Origin: Microbacterium sp.
Lineage (GTDB): Bacteria > Actinomycetota > Actinomycetes > Actinomycetales > Microbacteriaceae
Assembly (NCBI RefSeq): GCF_026393345.1
Contig: NZ_JAPLAI010000034.1
Location: forward strand, 1-45,646
Length of the DNA: 45,646 nucleotides
Direction of reading: 5' to 3'
Part shown: positions 1-8,007 of the stretch, piece after piece
Position numbering within the stretch: position 1 is the stretch's first letter
Layout: every line of letters begins with the position of its first letter
Notes under the pieces: model-generated
Databases searched by the model: none
What the model was told of the DNA's origin: nothing
The model's input: only the letters and a program-made list of their open reading frames with translations
Position numbers and translations under genes: made by a program

Positions 1-276
1 GGTGGCGCCGTCGGCGATCGCCTGCCGCGCCTCGGCGACCTTCGCCGCGGTGGAGGTGGTGCCGTGCGGGAAGCCGCTCACCGTGCCGACGTTCACGCCG
101 GAGCCGTCCAGGCGGGCGACCGCATAGGCGATGTCGGAGGGGCGCACGCAGACGCTGAACACCTTCCACTCGCGGGCGATGTCCAGCTGCGCATCCACGT
201 CCGCGCGGGTCATCTGCGGGCCGAGGATGGCGTGGTCGATGGTGGCGGCGAGCTGGGCTTCGGTGATCTGCGGCAT
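1..276 (-). CDS. deoC: Deoxyribose-phosphate aldolase, N-terminal part (runs off window)
   Basis: The minus-strand frame opens with ATG at 276-274 and is still open at base 1. The translated start (MPQITEAQLAATIDHAILGP) has the TIDHxxLxP opening of class I DeoC. It continues with VCVRPSDIAYAV and GTVSGFPHGTTSTAAKVAEA, the VCV-N/R-P and GFPxGxxxTxxKxxEA blocks of the family. DeoC cleaves 2-deoxyribose-5-phosphate to acetaldehyde and glyceraldehyde-3-phosphate in nucleoside salvage. The Schiff-base lysine lies outside the window, so catalytic competence cannot be judged. A TAGGCT -10 box lies 6 bases before the ATG, which predicts a leaderless mRNA. The gene diverges from copA. Confidence 0.9.
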   Translation of the reverse strand, partial: MPQITEAQLAATIDHAILGPQMTRADVDAQLDIAREWKVFSVCVRPSDIAYAVARLDGSGVNVGTVSGFPHGTTSTAAKVAEARQAIADGAT

Positions 277-282
277 GCCCCC

Positions 283-288
283 AGCCTA
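283..288 (-). promoter_or_regulatory. -10 box of deoC (leaderless type)
   Basis: On the minus strand the hexamer reads TAGGCT and is separated by 6 bases from the deoC ATG. This places the expected transcription start at or next to the start codon. It matches the TANNNT pattern seen at about a dozen genes here. Confidence 0.55.
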
Positions 289-315
289 CGGCGATGTGCC
301 GCAACCGACCCCTCA

Positions 316-334
316 AATACCCCAGGGGGGTATT
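316..334. promoter_or_regulatory. CsoR-like copper operator of copA
   Basis: AATACCCC-AGG-GGGGTATT is a perfect 8+8 bp inverted repeat with a 3-bp spacer. Such TACCC/GGGTA palindromes are the operators of the CsoR/RcnR (DUF156) metal-sensor family. The palindrome overlaps the copA -10 box (331-336), so a bound repressor would block RNA polymerase and Cu+ would relieve it. No csoR gene lies in the window. Confidence 0.75.
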
Positions 335-336
335 AT
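331..336 (+). promoter_or_regulatory. -10 box of copA (leaderless type)
   Basis: TATTAT sits 7 bases upstream of ATG 344 and overlaps the right arm of the CsoR-like operator. The spacing predicts transcription starting at the ATG. This favours ATG 344 over the in-frame ATG at 335, which lies inside the promoter. Confidence 0.6.
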
Positions 337-343
337 GGGTGGC

Positions 344-2596
344 ATGACCGATGAGGCACGCACCGAAGTCCTCGACATCGAGGGAATGACCTGCGCCAGC
401 TGCGTCGCCCGGGTGGAGCGGAAGCTCAACGCGATCGACGGGGTGGAGGCGCAGGTGAGCCTCGCGACCGAGAGCGCCCGCGTCTCGTACCCCGCGGGCC
501 TCGACCGCGCCGAGCTGACTCGGGCGGTGGACGCGGCGGGATACCGCGCGCACCTCCGCCGACCGGACCCGGGCGTGCGCGAACCCCACGAGGCGCATGA
601 GCCGCACGAGAGTGCGGGCCATTCTCCGCACGACGCGATGGACCATTCCGAGCACCACGCCACTGTCTCGTCCTGGCCGCGGGTGATCGCGAGTGCGATT
701 CTCGCCGCCCCCGTGCTGGTGCTCGGGATGGTGCCGGCGTGGCAGTTCCCCGGCTGGCAGTGGGTGAGCTTCGCGCTCGCCACCCCAGTCGTGCTGTGGG
801 GCGGCTGGCCGTTCCACCGCGCGACGCTGAAGAACCTCCGACACGGCGCCGTCACGATGGACACCCTGGTGACCGTCGGCACGCTCGCGGCATACCTGTG
901 GAGCGTCTGGGCCCTGGTGTTCGGCGGAGCGGGCAGGATCGGCATGTCCCACGGGTCCGAACCGGGCGCCGAGGTGTACTTCGAGGTCGCCGCCGTCGTC
1001 ACGGTGTTCCTCCTCGTGGGGCGCGCGATCGAGGACCGAGCGCGCCGCCGCGCCGGTGCGGCTCTTCGTGCTCTGCTCGACCTCGGCGCCCGCGATGTCG
1101 AGCTCGCCGACGGCCGCCGCATCCCCACCGACCGGCTCCTCATCGGCGACGAGTTCCTCGTCCGGCCGGGGGAGACCATCGCGACCGACGGTGTCGTCCA
1201 GGACGGCCGTGCGACGGTCGACGAGAGCATGCTCACCGGCGAATCGGTTCCGGTCGAGGTGGCGGTCGGGTCGGAGGTCACCGGGGGCACCCTCGCCCAG
1301 GGTGGCACCCTCCGCGTACGCGCCACCGGGGTCGGAGCGCAGACCCGCCTCGCGCGCATCGCCGCGCTCGTCGAGAACGCGCAACTGGCCAAGAGCGGCG
1401 TGCAGCGCCTCGCCGACCGCATCTCGGCCGTATTCGTCCCGATCGTGATCGCGCTCGCGGTGCTCACGCTGGTCGGATGGCTCGTGGCCGGGCAGCCGGT
1501 GACCGCGGGATTCACCGCCGCGGTCGCCGTCCTCATCGTCGCCTGCCCCTGCGCGCTCGGACTCGCGACCCCGATCGCCATCCTCGTCGGGTCCGGGCGT
1601 GGTGCGCAGCTCGGCATCCTCATCACCGGTCCCGAGGCGATCGAGAACGCGGACAGGATCGACACCGTCGCGCTCGACAAAACCGGCACCCTGACCACCG
1701 GGCACATGACCCTCACCGCTGTGTCCGTCGTCGACGGCATCGACGAGGCCGAGGCCCGCGACCTCGTGGGCTCGCTCGAGGCCGCCAGCGAGCATCCGGT
1801 CGGCGTCGCCATCGCCGCGGCCTCCGCATCGCTCCGGCCGGTCGCCGACGTCACCGCCCTGCCCGGGCGCGGCATCCTCGGCGCCGTCGACGGCCGCCGC
1901 GTCTTCGCCGGGTCGCCGGAGTTCGCGGCCGAGCACACCGGCACGCCGCTGCCGGCGGAACTCGCCGCGGTCGTCGAGGCCCACGAGACCACCGCCACCG
2001 TCATCGTCGCCGGCTGGGTCGAGCCGGGCACGCCGGCGCGGGCGACCGCGGTGTTCGCGGTCGCCGACACGCTCCGGCCGGAGGCCGCGGATGCGGTCGC
2101 GCAGCTGCGGGCGAGCGGGCTGGCCGTGCTGCTCCTCACCGGGGACGCCGAACCGATCGCGCGTCAGATCGCCGCATCCGTGGGTATCGACGAGGTGCAC
2201 GCCCGGGTCAGCCCGGAGGGGAAGGTCGCGCTCGTCCGTGCCCGGCAGGACGCCGGACACCGGGTCGCGATGGTCGGCGACGGCGTGAACGACGCGGGCG
2301 CGCTCGCCACCGCCGACCTCGGCGTCGCGATGGGGGGAGGGACGGATGCGGCCTCGCATGCCGGCGACATCGCCCTCACCGGCAGCGACCTCGGCGGGGT
2401 GGTGACCGCACTACGGCTCAGCCGACGGGTCATGCGGGTCATCCGCGGCAACCTGTTCTGGGCGTTCGCCTACAACGTCGCCGCCCTGCCACTCGCCGCC
2501 CTGGGCCTACTCAACCCCATGATCGCCGGTGCGGCCATGGCGTTCTCCAGTGTGTTCGTGGTGCTCAACAGCCTGCGGCTGCGACGCGCCGCCTGA
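344..2596 (+). CDS. copA: Copper-exporting P1B-1-type ATPase
   Basis: This 750-aa heavy-metal ATPase pumps Cu+ out across the cytoplasmic membrane. It has one N-terminal HMA domain with the MTCASC metal site (Cys17, Cys20). A His-rich stretch follows (HEAHEPHESAGHSPHDAMDH), then the transmembrane CPC motif (401-403) and the TGES actuator loop. The phosphorylated Asp lies in DKTGT (Asp445), with a HPVG nucleotide-site motif and GDGVNDAGAL in the hinge. YN in the penultimate helix and MAFSS in the last helix are the Cu+-selectivity signature of the P1B-1 class. The start at 344 is chosen because the operator and -10 box end just before it. An upstream extension of this frame to 131 is antisense to deoC and was not used. 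Confidence 0.93.
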   Translation: MTDEARTEVLDIEGMTCASCVARVERKLNAIDGVEAQVSLATESARVSYPAGLDRAELTRAVDAAGYRAHLRRPDPGVREPHEAHEPHESAGHSPHDAMDHSEHHATVSSWPRVIASAILAAPVLVLGMVPAWQFPGWQWVSFALATPVVLWGGWPFHRATLKNLRHGAVTMDTLVTVGTLAAYLWSVWALVFGGAGRIGMSHGSEPGAEVYFEVAAVVTVFLLVGRAIEDRARRRAGAALRALLDLGARDVELADGRRIPTDRLLIGDEFLVRPGETIATDGVVQDGRATVDESMLTGESVPVEVAVGSEVTGGTLAQGGTLRVRATGVGAQTRLARIAALVENAQLAKSGVQRLADRISAVFVPIVIALAVLTLVGWLVAGQPVTAGFTAAVAVLIVACPCALGLATPIAILVGSGRGAQLGILITGPEAIENADRIDTVALDKTGTLTTGHMTLTAVSVVDGIDEAEARDLVGSLEAASEHPVGVAIAAASASLRPVADVTALPGRGILGAVDGRRVFAGSPEFAAEHTGTPLPAELAAVVEAHETTATVIVAGWVEPGTPARATAVFAVADTLRPEAADAVAQLRASGLAVLLLTGDAEPIARQIAASVGIDEVHARVSPEGKVALVRARQDAGHRVAMVGDGVNDAGALATADLGVAMGGGTDAASHAGDIALTGSDLGGVVTALRLSRRVMRVIRGNLFWAFAYNVAALPLAALGLLNPMIAGAAMAFSSVFVVLNSLRLRRAA

Positions 2597-2625
2597 CGGT
2601 CGCGGCTCGCGGTGGGTGCCGCGGA

Positions 2626-2631
2626 TAGGGT
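2626..2631 (+). promoter_or_regulatory. Putative -10 box of the 2664 lipoprotein gene
   Basis: TAGGGT lies about 32 bases before the GTG start. The predicted short leader could fold as a 7-bp stem, GTCGAGG (2630-2636) with CCTCGAC (2643-2649), immediately ahead of the GGAGG ribosome-binding site. Confidence 0.4.
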
Positions 2632-2663
2632 CGAGGTGTTGTCCTCGACCCTCGGAGGTACCC

Positions 2664-3296
2664 GTGATCTCGGCATCCATCGCCCGCGTCTTCGTCGTCG
2701 CGGCGGCTGCCGCGAGCGTCGCGCTCGCGTTGTCGGGCTGCGCGCCGGAGCCCGACGCGGCATCCTCTGCGACGCCGAGGCCTTCCTCGTCGACGGTGAG
2801 CCCCGCACCCACGCCGAGTGCCACCCCCGTCGACTCCTCCGACGAGATCGCGTTGCCGTCCGGATGCGAGCAGCTGTACTCCGCGGCCATGCTCAGCGAG
2901 CTCCAGGCCACCGGTGGGCCACTCAACGACCCGGGTATCACGCTTTACGCCACCAAGCTCGTTCCCGGGCTGGAAGTCCTGGAGTCCGGCGCGCCAACCC
3001 TCCGCTGCACCTGGGGGTACCCGAGCGAGAGCGGCCTGGCGACGAATGTGACCATCGTCAACGCGGACCAGACGGCCACGATTCTCCAGGCCCTGGCGGA
3101 GGGGGGTTACGGCTGTGAGGATCTCGACGGAGGGACGATCTGCCGGATCGAGATGAAGAGCGTCGACTACGACGACAACATCATCACCCAGGGGGAGACC
3201 CAGTATCTGCGCGGGAACGGGTGGGTCACGACCGCCTGGATTAGCTATGCGCCCGTCGGATACACGGAAGACATCGTCGCCACGTTGTGGGGGTGA
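2664..3296 (+). CDS. Putative secreted lipoprotein of unknown function
   Basis: This 210-aa protein starts at GTG 2664, six bases after a GGAGG. A short hydrophobic signal (ARVFVVAAAAASVALA) leads into the lipobox LSGC, so the mature protein should be a diacylglycerol-anchored lipoprotein. A Ser/Thr/Pro linker follows. The C-terminal ~150 residues contain several cysteines (PSGCEQLY, LRCTWGYP, YGCEDL, TICRIE), suggesting two disulfides in an extracytoplasmic domain. I do not recognise a family. The layout resembles the many DUF3558-like actinobacterial lipoproteins, but that is only a resemblance. It follows copA by 67 bp and has its own putative promoter, so co-regulation with copper is not implied. 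Confidence 0.75.
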   Translation: MISASIARVFVVAAAAASVALALSGCAPEPDAASSATPRPSSSTVSPAPTPSATPVDSSDEIALPSGCEQLYSAAMLSELQATGGPLNDPGITLYATKLVPGLEVLESGAPTLRCTWGYPSESGLATNVTIVNADQTATILQALAEGGYGCEDLDGGTICRIEMKSVDYDDNIITQGETQYLRGNGWVTTAWISYAPVGYTEDIVATLWG

Positions 3297-3316
3297 GCGC
3301 CGGTGGCGCGCTGCGC

Positions 3317-3322
3317 TAGAAT
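3317..3322 (+). promoter_or_regulatory. Putative -10 box of the SNF2 helicase gene
   Basis: TAGAAT, about 160 bases before ATG 3483. If used, the transcript has a GC-rich leader containing the small inverted repeat GGCGGTC...GACCGCC just after the start. No good -35 was found, so confidence is modest. Confidence 0.35.
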
Positions 3323-3482
3323 GAAGGCGGTCACCCGACCGCCCGGCACCATTCCTCGTGCCGACGCGCCCCGGCGACCAGCCCCCGCGTCCGTCCCGGC
3401 AGCGAGCCGCCCGCGGGAACCTGCCGGCCCCTCCCATGGGGTCCCGGCCTCGGAGTGATCCGTATACACGCTCAGGAGGAGC

Positions 3483-5645
3483 ATGCCGACCACGGCGCCC
3501 GCCGCGCAGAAATCTCAGCGGCGCAAGCACACCTCGTCCGCCAAACGCGACGACGAGGCACCCCTCATCCCCATCCTCGCCCGCAAGGTCCGTGAGGTCG
3601 AAGCCAAGGCCCAACGCGGCAAGCTCGGCCCGACCAACCGGGTGAAGTTCCAGGCGATCGCCTTCCTCGTCCGCGAGGAGCGGGCTCGGGTGAAGACCGA
3701 CACCGAGCTCACCGACGCCTCGCGCGCCGAGCAGCTCAAGCGCCTCGACGGGGTCGCCACGATCCTCGCGAAGACGGCCGCGCGCGACACGTCGCTCATC
3801 CAGCTGCTCGAGGTCGATCAGGCCTCTTCGCCCGTCGCCCGCCGGATGCGCCGCGACTGGCTCATCGAGTCGGGCGCAGATCTGCCGCCGGACGAGCTCA
3901 TCATCACGGATGCGGCCCCCGCTGCGGCCAACGGGGCAATCGTGCCGCCGCAACTCGCGGAGAAGCAGGTCATCCCGCCGCAGGTCGAAGCCCGTCAGAT
4001 GGCGAACCCCTTCCTCCCGCCGGACCTCGACCGCCGCCCTGTCGGTGAAACGCCGCGGCGTCGCCTGGATGGCTGGGAACTCATGGGCCCGCTGTATAAG
4101 GCGTTCGAGATGGGCGCCGGTGGCGGTGCCGCATCCATGGACCTGCCTCCGGTGCCCGAGTACGACCGGCTGTCGCCCAAGGGCCTCGAGATCATGCCGC
4201 ACCAGTCGCGCTTCCTCGAAGCCGTGCGCGAGGGCCACCGGTCGTTCCTGCTCGCCGACGAGCCCGGCCTCGGCAAGACCGCGCAGTCGGTGATCGCCGC
4301 ATCCGTCGCCGATGCCTATCCGCTGCTGGTCGTCGTGCCGAACGTCGTGAAGATGAACTGGGCGCGCGAGGTCGAGCGGTGGACACCGCAGCGCCGTGCG
4401 ACCGTCATCCAGGGCGACGGCGAGAACATCGACGCGTTCGCCGACGTGTTCATCGTCAACTACGAGGTGCTCGACCGTCACCTCGCCTGGCTCAGCGAGG
4501 TCGGGCTGAAGGGCATCGTCGTCGACGAGGCGCACTTCATCAAGAACCTCACATCCAACCGTTCCCGCAACGTGCTCGCCCTGGCAGCGCGCCTGCGCGA
4601 GCGGGTCAGCAACCCGCTGCTGCTCGCCCTGACCGGTACGCCGCTGATCAACGATGTCGAGGACTTCGACGCCATCTGGCGCTTCCTCGGCTGGACCAAC
4701 GGCACCAAGCCCGAGGCCGAGCTGATGGAGAAGCTCGATGAGACCGGGCTCACCCCGGCAGACAAGGCGTTCTACCCCGCGGCGCGCGCCGCCGTGATCT
4801 CGATGGGGATCGTCCGGCGCCGCAAGGCCGACGTCGCCAAGGATCTGCCGGACAAGCTGGTCGCCGATCTGCCCGTGGAGCTGGATGACGAGTTCGGCCG
4901 ATCGATCCGTCAGGCCGAGCGCGAGCTCGGTCAGCGCCTGGCCACCCGCTACCGCCGCATCATCGACGCGCGCGGCGACCGCGGGCTGCTGCCCGGCGAG
5001 GTGGACGAGGACATCGTGCGCCTGGTCGCCCAGCACGAGCTCGACGAGTCCAAGGCCGCGTCCTCCGGATCCGAGAACGTCTTCACCATGGTGCGCCGCA
5101 TCGGTCAGGCCAAGGCGCTCGTCGCCGCGGACTACACCGTGCAGCTGCAGCGTTCGGTCGGCAAGGTCGTCTTCTTCGCGAAGCACATCGACGTCATGGA
5201 TGCGGCGGAGGCCCACTTCGCCGCTGCCGGGCTGAAGACCGTGTCGCTGCGCGGCGATCAGAGCGCCACGTTCCGTCAGGACGCGATCGACGCGTTCAAC
5301 AACGACCCCTCGGTGTCGGTCGCGGTGTGTTCGCTCACCGCCGCCGGCGTCGGCGTCAACATGCAGGCCGCATCCAACGTCGTCCTCGCCGAGCTCAGCT
5401 GGACCGCGGCGGAGCAGACGCAGGCGATCGACCGGGTACACCGCATCGGCCAGGGCGAGCCGGTCACCGCGTGGCGGATCATCGCCGCGCACACGATCGA
5501 CACCAAGATCGCGGAACTCATCGACGCCAAGCAGGGCCTGTCGCTGCGGGCCCTCGACGGTCACGCCGTCGAGCCCGGCTCCAGTGATTCGGTGCAGCTG
5601 TCGGCACTCATGCACCTCACCCGCAGCGCGCTCGGGGCGGCCTGA
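3483..5645 (+). CDS. SNF2-family DEAD/DEAH-box helicase
   Basis: This 720-aa protein starts at ATG 3483 behind a strong AGGAGG. Residues 1-230 are a charged, family-specific N-terminus. The SNF2 motor follows: motif I is DEPGLGKT (Lys265), motif II is DEAH (348-351), the Walker-B/III region contains ALTGTPLIND, and the C-lobe has SLTAAGVGVNMQAAS and the motif VI region DRVHRIGQ (His653). These are the ATP-driven dsDNA translocase motifs of the Swi2/Snf2 group (RapA and HepA are relatives). No nuclease, SWIM or bromodomain is visible. The DNA partner and role are unknown. It stands alone, with a hairpin terminator after it, so I infer a housekeeping DNA-remodelling or repair role, not a defence island. 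Confidence 0.85.
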   Translation: MPTTAPAAQKSQRRKHTSSAKRDDEAPLIPILARKVREVEAKAQRGKLGPTNRVKFQAIAFLVREERARVKTDTELTDASRAEQLKRLDGVATILAKTAARDTSLIQLLEVDQASSPVARRMRRDWLIESGADLPPDELIITDAAPAAANGAIVPPQLAEKQVIPPQVEARQMANPFLPPDLDRRPVGETPRRRLDGWELMGPLYKAFEMGAGGGAASMDLPPVPEYDRLSPKGLEIMPHQSRFLEAVREGHRSFLLADEPGLGKTAQSVIAASVADAYPLLVVVPNVVKMNWAREVERWTPQRRATVIQGDGENIDAFADVFIVNYEVLDRHLAWLSEVGLKGIVVDEAHFIKNLTSNRSRNVLALAARLRERVSNPLLLALTGTPLINDVEDFDAIWRFLGWTNGTKPEAELMEKLDETGLTPADKAFYPAARAAVISMGIVRRRKADVAKDLPDKLVADLPVELDDEFGRSIRQAERELGQRLATRYRRIIDARGDRGLLPGEVDEDIVRLVAQHELDESKAASSGSENVFTMVRRIGQAKALVAADYTVQLQRSVGKVVFFAKHIDVMDAAEAHFAAAGLKTVSLRGDQSATFRQDAIDAFNNDPSVSVAVCSLTAAGVGVNMQAASNVVLAELSWTAAEQTQAIDRVHRIGQGEPVTAWRIIAAHTIDTKIAELIDAKQGLSLRALDGHAVEPGSSDSVQLSALMHLTRSALGAA

Positions 5646-5674
5646 CCGAAGCCGTCTGCGCCGCGACAAGCGAC

Positions 5675-5713
5675 CCGCCTGAACCCCGCCGTGTAGCGAC
5701 GGGGTTCAGGCGG
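5675..5713 (+). terminator. Terminator-like hairpin after the SNF2 gene
   Basis: A 14-bp perfect stem (5675-5688 with 5700-5713, arms built on CGCCTGAACCCCG) closes an 11-nt loop 30 bases after the stop codon. No U-tract follows, so it is a GC-rich L-shaped or Rho-assisted terminator at best. Confidence 0.6.
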
Positions 5714-5774
5714 CGCTAGTCTCGGGGAGGCAGCGTCGCCGGCCATTGAAGCACCACTTTCGAGGACCCCACCC

Positions 5775-6803
5775 ATGAAGATCGGCATCCTGACCAGCGG
5801 CGGCGACTGCCCCGGACTGAACGCGGTCATCCGCGGCGTCGTGCTCAAGGGCACCAGCATCTATGACATCGAGTTCGTCGGCATCCGGGACGGGTGGCGT
5901 GGCGTGGTCGACGGTGACTTCTTCCCGCTGACGCGGCACGAGGTGAAGGGGTTGTCCAAGGTCGGCGGCACGATCCTCGGCACCAGCCGCACCAACCCCT
6001 ATGAGGGACCCCGCGGTGGTGCGGAGAACATCGCGAAGACGATGTACGGCCACCGCCTGGACGGCATCATCGCGATCGGTGGCGAGGGGACTCTCGCGGC
6101 CGCGAACCGCCTCTCGAACGACGGCATCAACGTGCTCGGCGTGCCGAAGACCATCGACAACGACCTGCGCGCCACGGACTACTCGTTCGGGTTCGATACG
6201 GCCGTGAACATCGCCACCGATGCCATGGACCGCCTCCGTACCACCGGCGACTCCCACCAGCGCTGCATGGTGGCCGAGGTCATGGGCCGTCACGTCGGCT
6301 GGATCGCGCTGCACGCCGGCGTCGCCGCGGGCGCGCACGTCATCTGCATCCCCGAGCGGCCGATGACGATCGATGAGATCACCGATCTGGTCTCGAAGGC
6401 CCACGACCGTGGACGTGCACCGCTCGTCGTGGTCTCGGAGGGCTTCACCGTCACCGGCATGGAGGAGGCGTACAGCGACAAGGGCCTCGACGCCTTCAAC
6501 CGCCCCCGCCTCGGCGGTATCGGCGAGGTGCTCGCGCCCGAGATCGAGCGCATCACCGGCATCGAGACCCGTGCCACCGTGCTTGGCCACATCCAGCGCG
6601 GCGGTGCGCCGTCCGCGTTCGACCGGGTGCTGGCGACGCGGCTCGGCCTGCACGCCGCCGACGCGGTCGTCGAGGGTGCCTGGGGCCAGATGGTCGCGCT
6701 CCGCGGCACCGACATCGTGCGGGTGCCGTTCGAGGAGGCCCTCGGCGAGCTGAACTCGGTGCCCCTCTACCGCTACGAGGAAGCCGCCGCGCTCTTCGGC
6801 TGA
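5775..6803 (+). CDS. pfkA: 6-phosphofructokinase
   Basis: This 342-aa PfkA-type kinase phosphorylates fructose-6-phosphate in glycolysis. Visible family motifs are GILTSGGDCPGLNA (nucleotide loop), GGEGTL (102-107), PKTIDND (catalytic Asp128) and the GRHVGWIALHAG block. ATP-dependent enzymes carry Gly at the position equivalent to E. coli Gly104, and PPi-dependent ones carry Asp. Here it is Gly105, so ATP is the likelier donor. The companion lysine in PKTIDND is common in actinobacterial members of both types, so donor choice remains an inference. The start ATG 5775 follows a GAGGACC sequence. The gene's 3' end abuts the left inverted repeat of the 6829-8083 unit. Confidence 0.93.
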   Translation: MKIGILTSGGDCPGLNAVIRGVVLKGTSIYDIEFVGIRDGWRGVVDGDFFPLTRHEVKGLSKVGGTILGTSRTNPYEGPRGGAENIAKTMYGHRLDGIIAIGGEGTLAAANRLSNDGINVLGVPKTIDNDLRATDYSFGFDTAVNIATDAMDRLRTTGDSHQRCMVAEVMGRHVGWIALHAGVAAGAHVICIPERPMTIDEITDLVSKAHDRGRAPLVVVSEGFTVTGMEEAYSDKGLDAFNRPRLGGIGEVLAPEIERITGIETRATVLGHIQRGGAPSAFDRVLATRLGLHAADAVVEGAWGQMVALRGTDIVRVPFEEALGELNSVPLYRYEEAAALFG

Positions 6804-6828
6804 GCCTTGCGTGCGCGGCCGATGCCCG

Positions 6829-6904
6829 CATGTCCCACTTTCTGCAGAACATGTCCCACTTTCTGCCGCTATAAGGCGTCCTTAACGGCAGAAAGTGGGA
6901 CATG
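6829..6904 (+). repeat. Left 76-bp repeat block of the nuclease-fold unit
   Basis: Three copies of the unit CATGTCCCACTTTCTGC lie here: 6829-6845 direct, 6850-6866 direct, and inverted at 6886-6904. The second and third form a perfect 19-bp stem (CATGTCCCACTTTCTGCCG). The 17-nt loop itself contains TAAGG-CGT-CCTTA. The block is 83 percent identical (63/76 by my alignment) to the reverse complement of 8008-8083. Confidence 0.95.
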
Positions 6905-7019
6905 CAGGGCGCGGGTGGTGCACAGCGTCCGGTCCTCCCCAGGGGGCGTCGAGCGAGCCGATCGCACAGGTCCTCGGTGAGACCGCATCCGAGGGTCTGA
7001 GGGCGAGGATGCTGCCGGG

Positions 7020-7943
7020 ATGCGCCTGCCCTCGTCCCTCCCCGATGACCTTCCCCCGACGTTCGCGATCGCAGACGCGGCCGAGCGCGGTCTGCCGGCC
7101 GGGCGGCTGCGCCGCAGCGACCTCGAGGTGCCGTACCCGGGCGTGCGACGGCGTCTGGGTGGGGCTTCGCCATCATCGGTGCGCGATCTCTGCCAGATCT
7201 ATGCGCCGCGGTTGAAGAACTGGCAGTTCTTCAGTCATGAGACCGCCCTGGTGCTCATCGGGGCGCCGTCGCCGGAGTGGCCTTATCTCCCGAGCATCCA
7301 CGTGTCCGCCCATCGGCCGGCCCGTGAGCCGCGTCTCACGAACGTCGCGGGGCATCGGCTTCAGCTTCGGGAGGCCGCCACGCTCGTGGATGCGGCAGGG
7401 CTGCCGATCGAGCATCCCGTGCGCGCGTGGCGTCAGTGCGGGCTGCTGTGGCAGCTCGACGATCTGGTCGCCGCCGCTGATTACCTCGTCTCGGGTGAGA
7501 CCCCGTGTGCTTCGGCCGAGGACCTGGCGCATGAGGTCGCGGTCATGGGCGACGTTCGCGGCGCTGTTCTTCGCCGCGCGCTGTCCCTCGTCCGCCCGGG
7601 GGTGCGATCATCCCGAGAGACCCGCCTGCGGCTCGTTCTTGGCCGCGCCGGTCTGCCGGAGCCCCAGATCAACTGGGTGCTGCGGACCGCTGAGGGCGGG
7701 TTCGTTGCGGAGCTCGATCTCGCCTATCCGCGTTATCGCGTCGGCGCGGAGTACGACGGGCGTGTGCATGCCGAGGATCCGGCCCAGTTCGCGAAGGATG
7801 CGGATCGATGGGACCGCATCCGGGCGGAAGGGTGGGACCACGTTCGCGTCTTGAACCACCACATGCGCGGGGGAGGGGCCGCGGCGGTGGCGAAGGTCCG
7901 TGACGCGCTGCAGCGCGGCGGCTGGCACCCCCGCCGCACCTGA
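7020..7943 (+). CDS. AbiEi-like / DUF559-type PD-(D/E)XK domain protein
   Basis: This 307-aa protein is of a type common in Actinobacteria and often annotated as AbiEi-family antitoxin or endonuclease-domain protein. The N-terminal ~45 residues (ADAAERGLPAGRLRRSDL) look like the AbiEi winged-helix segment. The middle carries the FFSHETALVLIGAPSP core. The C-terminal third is a Vsr/DUF559-like nuclease fold: Glu200 in RETRLRLVLGRAGLPEP, Asp233 in ELDLAYP, and Glu244 in AEYDGRVHAED, followed by WDRIRAEGWDHVRV. The acidic residues expected for metal-dependent cleavage are present. No toxin partner gene is adjacent, so a type IV toxin-antitoxin role is not supported by context. Inverted hairpin repeats flank it on both sides. 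The ATG has only a weak GAGG 12 bases upstream. Confidence 0.75.
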   Translation: MRLPSSLPDDLPPTFAIADAAERGLPAGRLRRSDLEVPYPGVRRRLGGASPSSVRDLCQIYAPRLKNWQFFSHETALVLIGAPSPEWPYLPSIHVSAHRPAREPRLTNVAGHRLQLREAATLVDAAGLPIEHPVRAWRQCGLLWQLDDLVAAADYLVSGETPCASAEDLAHEVAVMGDVRGAVLRRALSLVRPGVRSSRETRLRLVLGRAGLPEPQINWVLRTAEGGFVAELDLAYPRYRVGAEYDGRVHAEDPAQFAKDADRWDRIRAEGWDHVRVLNHHMRGGGAAAVAKVRDALQRGGWHPRRT

Positions 7944-8007
7944 GCATCCCTCACACGTCGCGCCCGGGCCGCGCCTGAGCATCCCTCACCCGCGGCGACC
8001 CGCCGAG

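Noticed and set aside
131..343. An N-terminal extension of copA to 131
   Set aside because: It overlaps deoC on the other strand, contains the promoter and operator, and shows no family similarity. ATG 344 fits the HMA-domain start.
2565..5669. A 1,034-codon open frame on the minus strand antisense to the lipoprotein and SNF2 genes
   Set aside because: The composition is that of a mirrored high-GC gene (His/Asp/Arg/Gly-rich, no recognisable domain), and the plus-strand genes have full motif sets and ribosome-binding sites. Many similar long antisense frames in the window were dropped for the same reason.
5775..6803. PPi-dependent phosphofructokinase
   Set aside because: The lysine in PKTIDND is compatible with it, but the key Asp of PPi enzymes is Gly105 here, so ATP dependence is likelier.
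7020..7943. Type IV toxin-antitoxin system (AbiEi/AbiEii)
   Set aside because: The N-terminal part resembles AbiEi, but no AbiEii-type nucleotidyltransferase gene is adjacent on either side and the C-terminus is a nuclease-like domain.
3483..7943. A defence island formed by the SNF2 helicase and the nuclease-fold gene
   Set aside because: They are separated by pfkA, the SNF2 gene has its own terminator-like hairpin, and no methylase, phospholipase D or other defence gene is present.
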